64,000 nt of DNA, from positions 434,001 to 498,000 of the forward strand of contig JAQFVV010012490.1 in NCBI GenBank assembly GCA_028023455.1, read 5' to 3'. The DNA comes from Epiperipatus broadwayi. Taxonomy: Eukaryota; Onychophora; Udeonychophora; Euonychophora; Peripatidae. Positions 12,901-24,480 of this stretch are shown here, in pieces. How positions within the stretch are numbered: position 1 is the first letter of the stretch; every line of letters begins with the position of its first letter. The position numbers were made by a program, and so were the translations under genes. The notes below the pieces were generated by a model. The model was given only the letters and a program-made list of their open reading frames with translations, had not been told where the DNA came from and searched no databases.

Positions 12901-14176
12901 AAATAAATTATTCTGACATGTATTGTTTGCATTATATACATTAGAGCCACAATATTTGCTATATCTTGTTTCATTCACCCATGTGTACATCTTTGGTAAT
13001 AGTTCAATAAATAATAATGTAGTTATTAATAATAAACTGAAGAACATTTACATATATACAGTGTGTGTGTTCTGTCATTGCTATTTATTCAAAAATATCA
13101 AATCTTATCATATCTCTACGTTTTAAATAAAATGAACAGTAAAATGTCAGATTTTCACCACAATTAAATACACTCTGGGAAATATTTATTTTCATCAAAA
13201 ATTTTTTTCTCCTATGTTAATTAATTAGCAGTCTCATTATGAGAAGACTATAGATTCTCTAGTTGTTTTAATACTTTTACATCTGTATTGGCTTATGGAA
13301 TCTATACAGTCATCTCTATTCATTGTTACCCATTTCAAATCCTCATTTTAAACTCTTCAAACTTTAAGCTTTCTGATGAGCATGAGAACAATTTATAGTT
13401 CATTTTTACTATTACTACTAAATCGAAAATTTTCATTTTATTGCTTAAGAATGATATTTTATGAATTTTATTAAATTTCGTATAACTTTTGGCTTTACAC
13501 TTAAAGAACATTTTATTAGGCAAAATACTGTACACATTAAATCGGGAAAGGATTAAAAAAATGAAGAATAAAATGTAAATGTTTTGAATGTAAACTGAAG
13601 AAACTTTATAAATAAAAATAATTACATATGGTATTCAGATATGGGAAAATAGTTGCTATCATACCATAAAATTTAGTAAGTTTATATATTTTAAAATTTT
13701 CATTTATTAAAATTTTTTTGGATACCATATAAGTGAAGTAATGTACATTGATACAGCAAATATCATTTTACTGCACACATCTTTTTTTATTTCCCCATTT
13801 CCTTTTTGCTTCAAAATATCAAATATTAATTTCCTTACTGCTTTATAAATTTTTCTCAACAATAGATCTTCAAATATCAATTGCATTTTTCATTTTCTTA
13901 CTTGCAATTATTCTATTTATAATTGTAAACAGTTTTTAATTCAAATTCTTAATAAATTATTATTTTTTATTTAAAGAAATATTGATTGCTACAAGCATTT
14001 TGTTATTGTTCAATCATGATGATGATAATGATAATAATAATAATAGATTAACATTTTATTTTTTGAATATTTCATCAACCAATTCATTTTAATATCAATT
14101 TTTCATAAAATTGTGCATATATAAGAGAACAAATGTAAATCTAATTATAAACAAAAAATGATTTAAAAAAACTTAC
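12901..14176. other. AT-rich sequence downstream of the last reticulon exon seen
   Basis: Presumed intron. Short open frames on both strands at 12923-13126, 13335-13535 and 13748-13939 have low-complexity translations typical of AT-rich DNA. No terminal reticulon exon was found. Confidence 0.55.
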
Positions 14177-14246
14177 CTAAGATTACCAATGTCATGCCAT
14201 TAAACAATGCTCCTATATATGTCAAAACCCACAAAAGAATGCCAAA
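14177..14246 (-). CDS. Reticulon, second membrane hairpin exon (first part)
   Basis: This third reticulon exon follows 4.1 kb further down the minus strand, after a run of T and an atag acceptor. It starts in phase 0 with TTT and reads FGILLWVLTYIGALFNGMTL then VIL, ending in G at a TTAG|GTAAGT donor. This matches the family motif F..L(L/M)W..TY(V/I)GA.FNG.TL.I(L/I), the start of the second hairpin. Length is 70 bp, again as in vertebrates, and phase 1 is left open, so at least one more exon (second half of the hairpin and the cytosolic C-terminus, about 45-50 residues in relatives) must follow. I could not find it between 1 and 14176. Confidence 0.94.
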
Positions 14247-14641
14247 CTATAAAAAAAAAAAACAGCATTTATTATAATTTTTAACCAATAAATGAAATAC
14301 ACATCAACTAATAAGAATCAATCAATAAAAAGATATTTATATTAAAACTGATATTATCCTATTTGTCTTGATTAACTGCCCTTTCTAGCCATATAATAAA
14401 ATTTTATTATGTAATAATTTTAATAAAATAATACAAATAAAATACAATTTTTGATATCACACCTCCCCTACCCCAATTTTTATTTTTGACATTATCAACA
14501 TGATAGAAATAGTATGTGTCTATTGCTTATGTATGATTTAATAAAAAATTAATACCATTTTTAAAAATAATAACTAATAATCTTTCATTATTAAATGATC
14601 AACATAATTACTTGACATTATAGTGATATCTGCTAAAACTA

Positions 14642-15678
14642 CCATGTTTCCCCGAAAATAAGACCAGGTCTTATATTAATTTTTGCTCCAAAAGAAACCA
14701 TAGGGCTTATTTTCAGGGGATATCTTATTTTTTCATGTACAAAAATATATATTTATTCAAATATTTTTCACTTTACAGAAAGCTGAAAGATATTTATCCC
14801 AGAAGCCTCCTATAATTCCTTTGTTGCACTTGCTGAAATAGCTAGCTCTTTCTTTTTGCACTCATCTTATCTGGCAACCTGTTTAAATTTACCATTAAAT
14901 CAAATGTTAAGTGAAGACTTGTGAGACAAGTGTGGTAACAAAAATTATTACAGTTAAGAATGGTTTTTCCACACAAAAGCAACAACAACAAAAAAAATGC
15001 AAGCACAAATATTCAGAAAATGTTTCTGTATTCCACACATCCATCCATTATCAATTGTGCACATTGTAAACATTTTCCAAATTACTCCCAATAGTCCTGC
15101 TTGGATATTCTTTTTTAAAAGTTTTATTTAGGAGAAAGATTGATCATTTAATTCCAGCTAAACTTTGATTATTAAAATCACTTCCGTTAATTTAATTAAG
15201 ACTTTTAGGAGGAAAAAAAATGTTTAAGAAATCAAACTATTTTTTCTTTTATATCAAATATTTAAAAGCTACCATGATAAAACTCTAAAACTAAATTAAG
15301 CACTTTAAATCTAAGTATTAAATATAAATAAGTATCTAAAAATACATACTGAAATTATAAACTATCTGATATACTGACTTGTGGTAGATAAATAGTTTCT
15401 CTATAAAAATAAAATTATGTTCGTCAAAAATGGTCTACAGGAAAATACAAAAAACCATACAATTTATTAATTTATAGTATCATTTATTTAAAGCATTAAT
15501 GTCAATAATATTGTTTATTTATGCATTCATATCCATCGTGTTTCAATGGGCAACAAAAGCCAGTTATTTGGTTGACGATCCTTAATTAGGGTTTATATTT
15601 GGGATAGAGCTTATATTATAAGTACCCTGAAACATTTATGCTAGAGCTTCTTTTAGTCTTATTTTCAGGGAAACATAC
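14642..15678. mobile_element. TA-flanked Tc1/mariner-superfamily element (1.04 kb)
   Basis: The left end is CCATGTTTCCCCGAAAATAA and the right end, read inward, is GTATGTTTCCCTGAAAATAA. Both abut a TA dinucleotide (14640-14641, 15679-15680), the target duplication of this superfamily. The interior is AT-rich with no transposase frame. Elements with this ..TTTCCC.GAAAATAAGAC end are widespread in animal genomes. It lies in the reticulon intron, 395 bp from the exon at 14246. Confidence 0.85.
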
Positions 15679-16132
15679 TAATTAATTAATTCCAGAAGAT
15701 CATTTGTTATATCTATTTGTTGTAGCTTTCACTGAACACATATTTATGGTTAATCTATTGCAAACCCAAGTTTTGACCAAAGTTACCATTCAAAACAATC
15801 ACATAAATAATCAAAAAATGATATAAAATTAAAAATATACATGTAAAATACATATTAAATTAATTGCCTCGAATTTAATACACAGTAAGATTTGTAAGCC
15901 CGAAAAATTGGAAAAATTTATCCCTGATTTTAAGATGCATATATGTACTTAAAGAAAAACTAATATAAATACAATAAGTTCACCAAATTTATTATGAATC
16001 TTCTTCAGATATACAGTGCTTTCACTTTCTACATCTTCATTTTCAGAATTTGAATTCTCATTTTCATCATTCAATGAGGGTACATCATCTTCAGACCATT
16101 AAATTGCAGACAAATGTTATAATTTCTAAACA

Positions 16133-16580
16133 AGGCAAAACTATCCATACAGTAGTGCCACTGTGTGCCAAGCAGAGTAATCAATGGATGCCAGAAGGCT
16201 TGTGCATAAAATCCCTATCTAAGGCCGACTCATCCAATATCCCCAGATTTGTTTCTGGCTTGTGACCTTCGTCAGTGAAGAGCTTTGGATCTGAGAGCAC
16301 TGCACCCAGATCTTAGGACCTAATGCAACCCTCGAGCAACCACCTTTTATCTCTACGTAACTATAAAACTATGAGAATGAAATTGAAAACACAAAAATAT
16401 TTTCAATCTAGGCTCAATAGCTTATATATTCATATGGGTCTGAATTCAGTTCAGCACCCATACATTTTGGTATCTTTGGCTCTTTAACAACCATAGCCAC
16501 CACTATCCTATTAGGCAAGATTGGTATTAAACCATTAAGCATCACATGATCACCATGGTGATCATGTGATGCTTAATGGT
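16133..16580 (+). mobile_element. Third member of the aacaggcaaaact family
   Basis: The copy starts aacaaggcaaaactatccat, shares agagtaatcaatggatgcc with the short copy and the gaaggcttgtgcataaaatc...cttcgtcagtgaagagc middle with the copy at 23.5 kb. It ends in the gatcatgtgatg motif within a perfect palindrome. No target duplication was found. Confidence 0.65.
16531..16580. repeat. 50-bp perfect palindrome
   Basis: Two 25-base halves (left half accattaagcatcacatgat then cacca) are exact reverse complements with no spacer. The half contains catcacatgatcacc, the terminal motif of the retroposon-like family, so the palindrome may be a tail-to-tail joint of two copies. Confidence 0.95.
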
Positions 16581-18386
16581 AAAATAACTATAAAATCGGC
16601 AAAATAACATTAAAAGTAGTTGGTTTGAGAGAGTTAAAGCCATTTACAAAATTAAATCAAAAAATATTAATTAAAAAAGATCTAACATGCTATTCTACTA
16701 CACAGGTAGCGAATATAATACTATGAGCATGTATAGTGTAAAGCAAAGATCCACTGAAATAAAATGTTAAAAACTTTTATTTGCAATTTAAAACATACCC
16801 TTCTTTTACAGGTCCAAAATTTGGAAAAAAGTTTGACTTATATGTGAAGTAATACTGTACTATATATGACGTGCATTTAAATTTTAATAGCAATTACAGT
16901 TCAATTTTTAAAACCATATAATAAAAATGTAAACAAACCTAAATATCCCAATAAGAATTCATAGATCATTGATTTCACAATTTCTGTTTTTTTTTTTTTT
17001 GCATACTCCTTCAGATAACATTCACCAGTAGTCTTATCTGCATTAGCAACCTCACCTTATCTTACAACATTATACAATCTAGTTTTTTCCCAGAATTTAG
17101 TGAACAATACTTTGTTAGAAATAAACTTCTCTGCAGAAATAGCATTTATACTAGGAATTTTAGCAAAAAATTATTTGATGTTATCATTTGACATTTACTT
17201 TTAATTAATTCACATTAGCAATAGAATTTTCATCATTCTGTAATGTTTTACTATAAGCTACTCAATCTGATTTTTTTTTGCTAGCTATGTGCTTTTTATT
17301 CATTTTATTTTTAAAATAGTAAAAGTATTGAGATAAAAAATTTAAATCACTGATCATTTTTACTATCACTACTTTAGAATTTTTTTATTTTATTTCAACA
17401 ATAACTAATTTTTGGACACTATTTTTCAGACTCATTCTTAAAATTAATATCTGTATGCGTATAAAAGGAATTTAAAAAAACACTAGTAAAGTTGAATAAA
17501 CTGTAGAAAAAAAACACTAAATGATAGTAAGATTGCAAAGCACAATAAAAATATCTGATACTTTACTCAAAGATGAAATGCTTTCAAAGTCTTGCATGCG
17601 TGGGTATTATTTCAGCCAATAAGTTTCTTTGTAATACTGGCTATTTCAACCAATAGCATTTCTTAATTTAATAATCCCATGTTTAGCAAGATTTTTTTTT
17701 ATATATATAACATTAATTAGCTTTCAAATTCTGCATTTATGCCTCATGGCTAAAATTATTACAGTATGCATCTAGGAGAAAACTTAAAAAAAGGTATTAC
17801 AATATTTTCACTGCTAAAAATTTAGTGATTTCATATTTAATACTTAGGATTCACAATTAGCTTTCAAATTCTGCATTTATGTAAATGACTGAAATTATTA
17901 TTGTATATGCATCTAGAAGAATACTTTTAAAAATGTCTGATATTTTTACTCAAGTTTTTAAAAAAAATATGTGATGCAAATTGATAACTAAATTTTACAT
18001 ATTAAATATGTATTCGCAGTCATAAAATAAACCTTAATTTAGTGAGAAAAAGTATTAGTTATACTATTAATTTATTTTATAAGAATTCATTATACACATT
18101 TATATTTAGCATACAATTGTTATTATTTAAAACATTTCATTTTTTTCCCCTTCAAGAACAGCTTTAATTCAAATAATTATATTTTGATATAAATATTTAA
18201 ACAATAAAAAAAATCTTTTAATACAGTAATATAATACAGTTTTTATTACTATGATATTTTAGGCATTGTTAGAATCATAATGTTATTGAGTATAACAAAT
18301 AAAACCAACAAAATATTTTTTTTTTTTTTGTTATTGTTAATTATAATTTTAACTAATTTCTTTTTCATATTTCAAAGAAATATTAC

Positions 18387-18525
18387 CTTAATTGAAGCTG
18401 CCAGGTCTTCAACCAGAAAAAGACGTCGGAGTTCATGGATGACACAGTTCACATGTTTTATAAGTACCTCTGTGGCTTGTTGAACTTTATCTTCTGGAAT
18501 AGTGAGATCTTTTTCCAAATAGGGT
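18387..18525 (-). CDS. Reticulon, hydrophilic loop exon
   Basis: This is the next exon of the same minus-strand reticulon, 2.26 kb downstream of the first. It follows an attag acceptor and its first base completes the Lys codon left by the previous exon (phase 2). It continues PYLEKDLTIPEDKVQ, and ends HVNCVIHELRRLFLVEDLAA followed by SIK at an AAG|GTAATA donor in phase 0. The loop between the two membrane hairpins of reticulons carries the pattern YLE...(50 residues)...LRRLFLVEDLVDS(L/I)K; all of that is visible here. Length is 139 bp, as in vertebrate RTN genes. A stretch on the opposite strand is also open for 67 codons but is only the shadow of this exon plus flanking intron. Confidence 0.95.
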
Positions 18526-20780
18526 CTAATTATCAAGTAAACATCACTTTTTTAAATTTGACAGTAGTATTGTAATTACACACATCAATATTAGGTCATT
18601 CATGATAAAACATACCACATTCATGGAATAAACTTCCATTTTCCATAGCAACTGTACTTAAAAAAGGTACTTTAAAAATGAATAATTAACAAACAGTACA
18701 TTTTAAAAAATATATTATTAAATAAACAAAACATTAGTACATTTATCAAGAATGACCTGTAAATAAACATTTTATGTAAAAAATTTCATACATATTATTT
18801 ACAGAAAAGTGCAAAAAACAAAACAAGTTTATCTAAATGATAACTTGAAATCAAATATTCATAGACATACAAACAAAACAATTCGTTTTAATATAACTAT
18901 ACAAAATTTCCAAAATCCTTATTAAAATTTGGAATGAAATTTATGGATAAGTAATAACAAAAGGTATTATTATCTAAAACTAAATACAATATCCCAATAT
19001 CAATTGTTAGACTGTACAATTCCAATAATTTGGTTAAGAAACATTGTTTAATATAAAATTATAAAATGTTCCAGTGATTTAGATTTTAAATTTTATGTTT
19101 ATAAATATTTGTATAATTAAATTTTTATGTATATGCCAATGTATTTTTCATGCTATCAAAATATTTTTGTCTCAATAATTAAAATGCACAAAGTTGCAAT
19201 AAACATTTTTAATTTCATGACTTTGATAAGAATAATTTTATGTTAAATTCTTTTGCTAACATTACTTAATAATTTTAATTTCATTTTGATTTAGCTAATT
19301 AAATTTAATATTTTCCAGCTGTCTTTAATCAAATTTTGATTTTATTGATATAATTTCTCTGTTTAAACTCAGTACTTTTCTATCTTCAGAAGCAGATTTC
19401 ATACATTTCAAGAAAATAAATAAGAAATTTTTTTAAATGCAAAATATTTAATATTCTATCAAATAAAAACTAATATATTAAAAAAAAAAATTGATATTAA
19501 TAATTTATTATATTAATAGTTTAATAACAGTAAAAAAGAGAAATGCATAAAAATCTGACTGTTGACAAGTAAATTATTTACACAAATTTGTATAAGCTCT
19601 AGCAGCATGAAAAATTTAAAGAGAAAAATTTTAATACTACCAAAAGTGGGAAAAATATTTTCCTTAGTAAAACTACTTTACAAAACAATGTTTTGACTTT
19701 AAAGATTAACCCTGTGATGTACAAAAAGAGCAAAAAAGTTATCATAGAAGTACATACTGAAAGATCAAAATGGATTTCCCATATTATCACTTGTTAATAT
19801 TAACATAAATATCTAATTTAACACCACCAACGACAATAACAAAGTAAAAGTTTATAGGCAAAAAAAAAAAAAACTATGATAAAAGCAAAAACAATAAAAA
19901 TATTAACCAAATAAATGAAAATTATTATTAAGGCTTTTTTTTCCAGTGTATTTTGATTTGGAATTAAAATTTTTTTTTTAAGTAATTCAAAATATTGTTA
20001 AATTTCTGTTCACCTAACTCTTGGAATTAAAATTCGGTTTAACTATAATTCCAGCATTTAACATATAAAAAATATTTCTTACCAGTATAATAGTTATTTT
20101 AAACGTTTTCTTTAAAAAAGCATCTTTTGTTCATATAAAAAATAACTCTTCATTCTACTTTTATAATTGAAAAAATAATTAATAAATCTTATTTGTTAAA
20201 TTTTTTCTTAGTTAAACTTTAGTTAAATTTTATTTAGTTTGAATTTTTATTGTCTAATTTATATGATTGGAAAGCATTTCTGCAACTATTTGCAGATATG
20301 AATATTTTTGACAGAAAATTATCAAAATAAATAAATTGTATAAAAATAATTTTTTTATTTTTTATTTTTTTTAATAAAAAGAATTTAGACAATTCACTTG
20401 ATATTTATTTCCGCAATATCATTACTGACAAAAAAAAAAGTTGCATTTATGTTAGACTGATAATTTTAATTTATTTACTTTCAATTGGACAAATTTACAA
20501 AGTAAATAATTTTGTCACTAGTGGTACAATACTTATTCTTTTATAAAAATTATATCAAGTATGAACATAACCAAAAACAATTATCAAAAACATTTTCTTA
20601 AATAAATCCACCATATTTTTATTACAAACTTTAAAAATCACACTGGTAATTCATATCAAATCAATAAAAAATAATTTAAATACTGCTGATAAGTAAAATG
20701 TAAAATGAAGTGAACGCTTAATTTGTTTCATTTTTATCTAAATTACAAAAATCCTGCAATTAATAAATTTGAAGACTTAC
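18526..20780 (-). other. Reticulon intron between first-hairpin and loop exons
   Basis: The intron is bounded by GTAAGT next to 20781 and an attag acceptor next to 18525. It is very AT-rich throughout, with long A and T runs; I see no repeat family, RNA gene or coding segment in it. Confidence 0.85.
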
Positions 20781-20988
20781 TTGAAAGGATGACCATCATT
20801 ACTCTTTTGAACAACCTGCAAAACATTCTTGTATAGGCGGAAAGTGAAAGTGACACAGAGGACGGCTAAAGATAAGTATGCCAGAACGCTCAATAGGGAA
20901 AAATAGGAGAGAGAAAGCAAAATTACTAATACACTGCCGAATATAACACCAGTCTTTTTTACATCACGCCAATATATAAGTTCCACCA
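20781..20988 (-). CDS. Reticulon, first exon of the reticulon homology domain
   Basis: Reticulons are ER membrane proteins that bend the membrane into tubules through paired hydrophobic hairpins. The exon begins after a ttttag acceptor with TG, completing a codon from an upstream exon (phase 1). It then reads [17 protein letters not shown], the hallmark opening of the domain (YWRD.KKTG.VFG). About 35 hydrophobic residues follow (first hairpin), then [20 protein letters not shown], which matches the conserved FR.YK..(I/L)Q..QK...GHPF block. It ends at an AA|GTAAGT donor in phase 2. The length of exactly 208 bp equals the equivalent exon of vertebrate RTN genes as I recall it. Codon use is balanced compared with the surrounding AT-rich DNA. 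The family assignment is firm; which paralogue or isoform is not. Confidence 0.95.
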
Positions 20989-21368
20989 CTAAAAATATAT
21001 GTATATATAAATGTATTTAAGTCAAGTAATCAAACTATTGTAAAAAAATAAATATCAAATATTAAGTGAATTTATTATATTAAGTAAAGTTAATATTTCA
21101 TACAAATAATTAAACAACAATTCCAAGCAAGTATATCTATTTTATCCTTTTTGAATTCTAAAAATAAAGTCAAATTATTGTACCAAGATGATGTAGCATA
21201 TATAAAAAGTTTATATTGGTTTTATAAAATACAACTTGACTTTTATAAAATATAATTTTTGTTTTAAGTGTAAGTTTTATTGAAATTTAAAGTAAGAAAA
21301 AGAATTGTCAAAATAAGAGTCATAGATAAATTCATAGATCACATGACCCTATCTCTTAAGCTTGTAAG

Positions 21369-21861
21369 TTATAAACAGTGAGGATTGCCAATTCCTCTAC
21401 AAGCTTTATGATAAATGCTTAGCCAGAGCCAGCACTTAAAATATCTCTGTCAGGAACACTATGAATTGATCTATGACTCTTATTTTGACTATTTATAGTC
21501 TCTGCCAAAAGTCTTATGCAATTTTATATTGCTATGACTACTAATATATGGTATGGCTGAAGATCTATCAGCCCCATATAGCTATTTGAGTTGGATAGCT
21601 GGGTTTGAAGACATGTAGATGTCTGAAAATTTCAGATTTTCCACTCAATAGATAACTTTTAGCTAAGTGCTTGGCTTTGGGTTGGTATTTTTAGATCTAG
21701 TGTCTGAACCTACCCTGACACCTCTCTGAGGAGTGCCAAAGTACGAAACCATGGTCAGGGGTTTGGGGAGGGGTTCCTGACAGAGATATTTTAAGTGCTG
21801 GCTCTGGCTAAGCATTTATCATAAAGCTTGTAGAGGAATTGGCAATCCTCACTGTTTATAA
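21369..21861. repeat. Perfect 89-bp inverted repeat with a 315-bp spacer
   Basis: Positions 21369-21457 are the exact reverse complement of 21773-21861 (89 of 89). A second perfect inverted pair of 21 bp, 21307-21327 with 21469-21489, interlocks with it: one half lies outside and the other inside the loop. Spacer sequence is GC-richer (gtacgaaaccatggtcaggg). No coding frame. Confidence 0.95.
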
Positions 21862-23482
21862 GAAAAAGAATTGTTTTGTTATTTTCTTTTTTTGTTTTAT
21901 TATTTCTTTCTGCTTGTTAATGATTTGTAGTTTATATTTTATGATATATAAACTTTCACCTCTAATCATAATGTATAAATATTGGTAAAAATACATTTAA
22001 AATATAGACTCATCTTATAAAATAATTTCTTTCTAGAGTTAGATTAAATTATAATTTTATGCCTGATAAAGCAAAACAACTTACTACCTTATGATTTGGT
22101 CTGTTTTAACATTTGTTCAACACAATTACTTCAAATAGTAAAAATGTTATAATCATTTTGGCAAGCATATAAACCAATCCAATTTTCTGAGTTTTAATTT
22201 GTATTCTAAAATTTCTTGGCTTATTTTTTTATATACACCATATGAGAAACTTATAAAAATAAATAGTTTATTAAACAGCAATCTCCATAAAGATGAGTTT
22301 AGTTTGATATTTGCTTCTGGAACAAATGGTAAAATCTCTAGTATTCATAACATTAAGTTTCTTAAAATTTACATAGTGAGATCTGTCGCAAACAAATTAT
22401 AAAACAAAAGCTAAGATTAAAATGAATATACTAACAAGTTACTATTTTAGCTTGACCTGTTTATTTGTCCTTTACCAGAGAAAAAATACTGTTTAGCTTT
22501 TTTAAAAATTATTCTATAGCACCTGTAAAAAATTTTTTTTAACCATAATCTTGAAAAACAGAGGTAGAAAGCATTATTGTGGGAAAAAAAGACAATTTCC
22601 AAATGAAAAACTGCAAAACTATCAAAGAATACAGATAAGGAATATCAAATGCTGATATAGGATGCATGTGCATTAAAAGTTGCATCTGAACATCAGAATT
22701 AAAAAGCTGATCAATACTATCAGAATTTAGCATTAATAAAAAATACTAATTTCCAAATAAAAAAGCAGAAATTACTTTTAATATCATAAGTTGTGTAGCT
22801 GATGGCAGAAAAACAGTTACAACATAGCAATAAGAAAAAAATAATATCCAAGTAAGAAAGTGGAAGCAAAGTGACTTTAATATTATTTTGCTTGCTTTCA
22901 TCAACACACTTAAAAAAAAAAAGTTAGAATTTAGAGTAAAAAAATGCAAGTCATAAAGTGGAAATAAAATGATTTTTAATAATGTATATTTGTTTAGTTC
23001 TCACTATAATATCTTAAAAAGTTAAAATGTAATATCAAAAAATAAAAAATTTCCAAGCAAGAATATAATTACCTATAAATCCATTTACTTCAATCTAAGT
23101 TATAATGTATGGATGATGTAACACATGATTTGGAAACAATTACATTCATTGTAGCAGACCTCATTATATCTTACACACAATTATAATACATAAGAATTGT
23201 TGTACAAACTTATAATATGCAACTGTTTCACATTTTCTATATGGATAAATATGAACATTATATATATATGCATATGTATACAACTCCAATTCTTTCTATT
23301 ATTATCAATCATTTTATAATGCAGAATTAATAATTCAATGCAAAAAAAAAAAAAAGCAAACTTATTTTTAATCATTATCAATATTTAAATTGTGATAAAA
23401 AAAAGTTTCATGTTTTGTTTATAATTTTAAGACAAGAATTTAATAATTTTAGATGAACAAAACAATACATTTCCATTATTTA

Positions 23483-23891
23483 AACAGGCAAAACTCTCCA
23501 TACAGTATTGCCACTTAGTGCAAACCAGAAGGCTTGTGCATAAAATCCCCATCTAGTGTCTACTCATCCAATATCCCCAGACTAGTTTCTGGCTTGTGGC
23601 CTTCGTCAGTGAGGAGCCTTGGAACTGGGAACACTGCACTTAGATCTTAGGATCTAATGCAATCCTCCAGCTGCCACCTTTTATCTCTTCTTAACTACAA
23701 AACTATGAGTCTTAAATTGAAAACACAATAATATTCTCAATCCGAGTTCATTAGCTTATATAGTCATATAGGTCTGAACTCAGTTCAGTACCAATACATT
23801 TTGGTGTCTTTGGTGGCAATACTGTATGGAGTTTTGCCTGTTTTAATAACAGTTATAAGCAGGCATAAGAAATGGTAATCATGTGATGTTT
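23483..23891 (+). mobile_element. Retroposon-like element with a 14-bp duplication
   Basis: The element is flanked by a perfect 14-bp repeat, atttccattattta (23469-23482 and 23892-23905). It starts aacaggcaaaactctccata and ends atcatgtgatgttt. An internal inverted repeat pairs 23483-23514 with 23813-23842, with one 2-base indel. The middle, containing ttctggcttgtggccttcgt, also occurs near 16.2 kb but is absent from the 105-bp copy at 9982-10086. The length of the duplication suggests target-primed insertion rather than a cut-and-paste element. Confidence 0.75.
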
Positions 23892-24150
23892 ATTTCCATT
23901 ATTTACAATAATTTGATTAAATACATAGTGGTTACAAAAAAAGTTAATATGAACCACTGGAAATTAATAAATTATTATAAAAACTGAAATTAGCCTCAAA
24001 TGATTATAAATGGGCCTTAATTAAACACAAATATACATCTAGTAACTACATATTCTGACTCCAACTTTAAAAAAGCAATGGTGACCATTAACATTAAGGA
24101 AAGCTTACAATCAAAAATTAAGTTTTATTTGAAAGCTATTACAAATCAGA

Positions 24151-24480
24151 TTATGTTTCTGAATAAATGTGTGACATTTTGTATATATTTTTTAAATTCA
24201 TAAAATAATTTACAAAAGCAATCACTCCAAAGAGATAAAACAAAAAAAAATAATTGAATGGTTTTATTGAACAGAAGTTCATAAGAAGTTTAGGTGCTAA
24301 AAACGCTACAACTGCAATTGATCCAAAAATCTGATATTTAACCACAGCACTAAACCATACAGAACACAAATCATCAAATGCCTTCATTATTCGAGGAGTT
24401 CGAGTGTCAAAGAACAAAGGATTGAAAAAGCCGTAATAAAAGCTCTTCATAGTGAGTATGCTTAGACAGAATATTTGCAT
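24151..24480 (-). CDS. Hydrophobic ORF of 109 codons, unrecognised
   Basis: The likely start is an internal methionine, MKSFYYGFFNPLFFDTRTPR (about residue 11 of the open frame). The ORF continues with about three hydrophobic segments (near residues 45-65, 75-95 and the C-terminus). The first two thirds have ordinary codon composition, while the last third slides into AT-rich, low-complexity coding typical of non-coding DNA. No family is recognised. It may be an intronless small membrane protein, an exon whose true end is an unrecognised donor, or a fragment of a mobile element. It lies on the reticulon strand, 3.2 kb upstream of the first recognised exon, but nothing in it resembles a reticulon. 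Confidence 0.25.
   Translation of the reverse strand: MQIFCLSILTMKSFYYGFFNPLFFDTRTPRIMKAFDDLCSVWFSAVVKYQIFGSIAVVAFLAPKLLMNFCSIKPFNYFFLFYLFGVIAFVNYFMNLKNIYKMSHIYSET

Larger units (their letters stand above)
14247..18386 (-). other. Reticulon intron between loop and second-hairpin exons
   Basis: The intron is bounded by GTAATA at 18386 and an atag acceptor beside 14246. It holds a TA-flanked transposon (14642-15678), a member of the aacaggcaaaact repeat family (about 16.13-16.58 kb) ending in a 50-bp perfect palindrome, and a degenerate tandem duplication (about 17.71-17.95 kb). The rest is AT-rich sequence with no exon I can support. Confidence 0.85.

Noticed and set aside
18280-18483. Plus-strand open frame across the reticulon loop exon
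   Set aside because: Shadow of the reticulon exon on the opposite strand plus intron poly-T.
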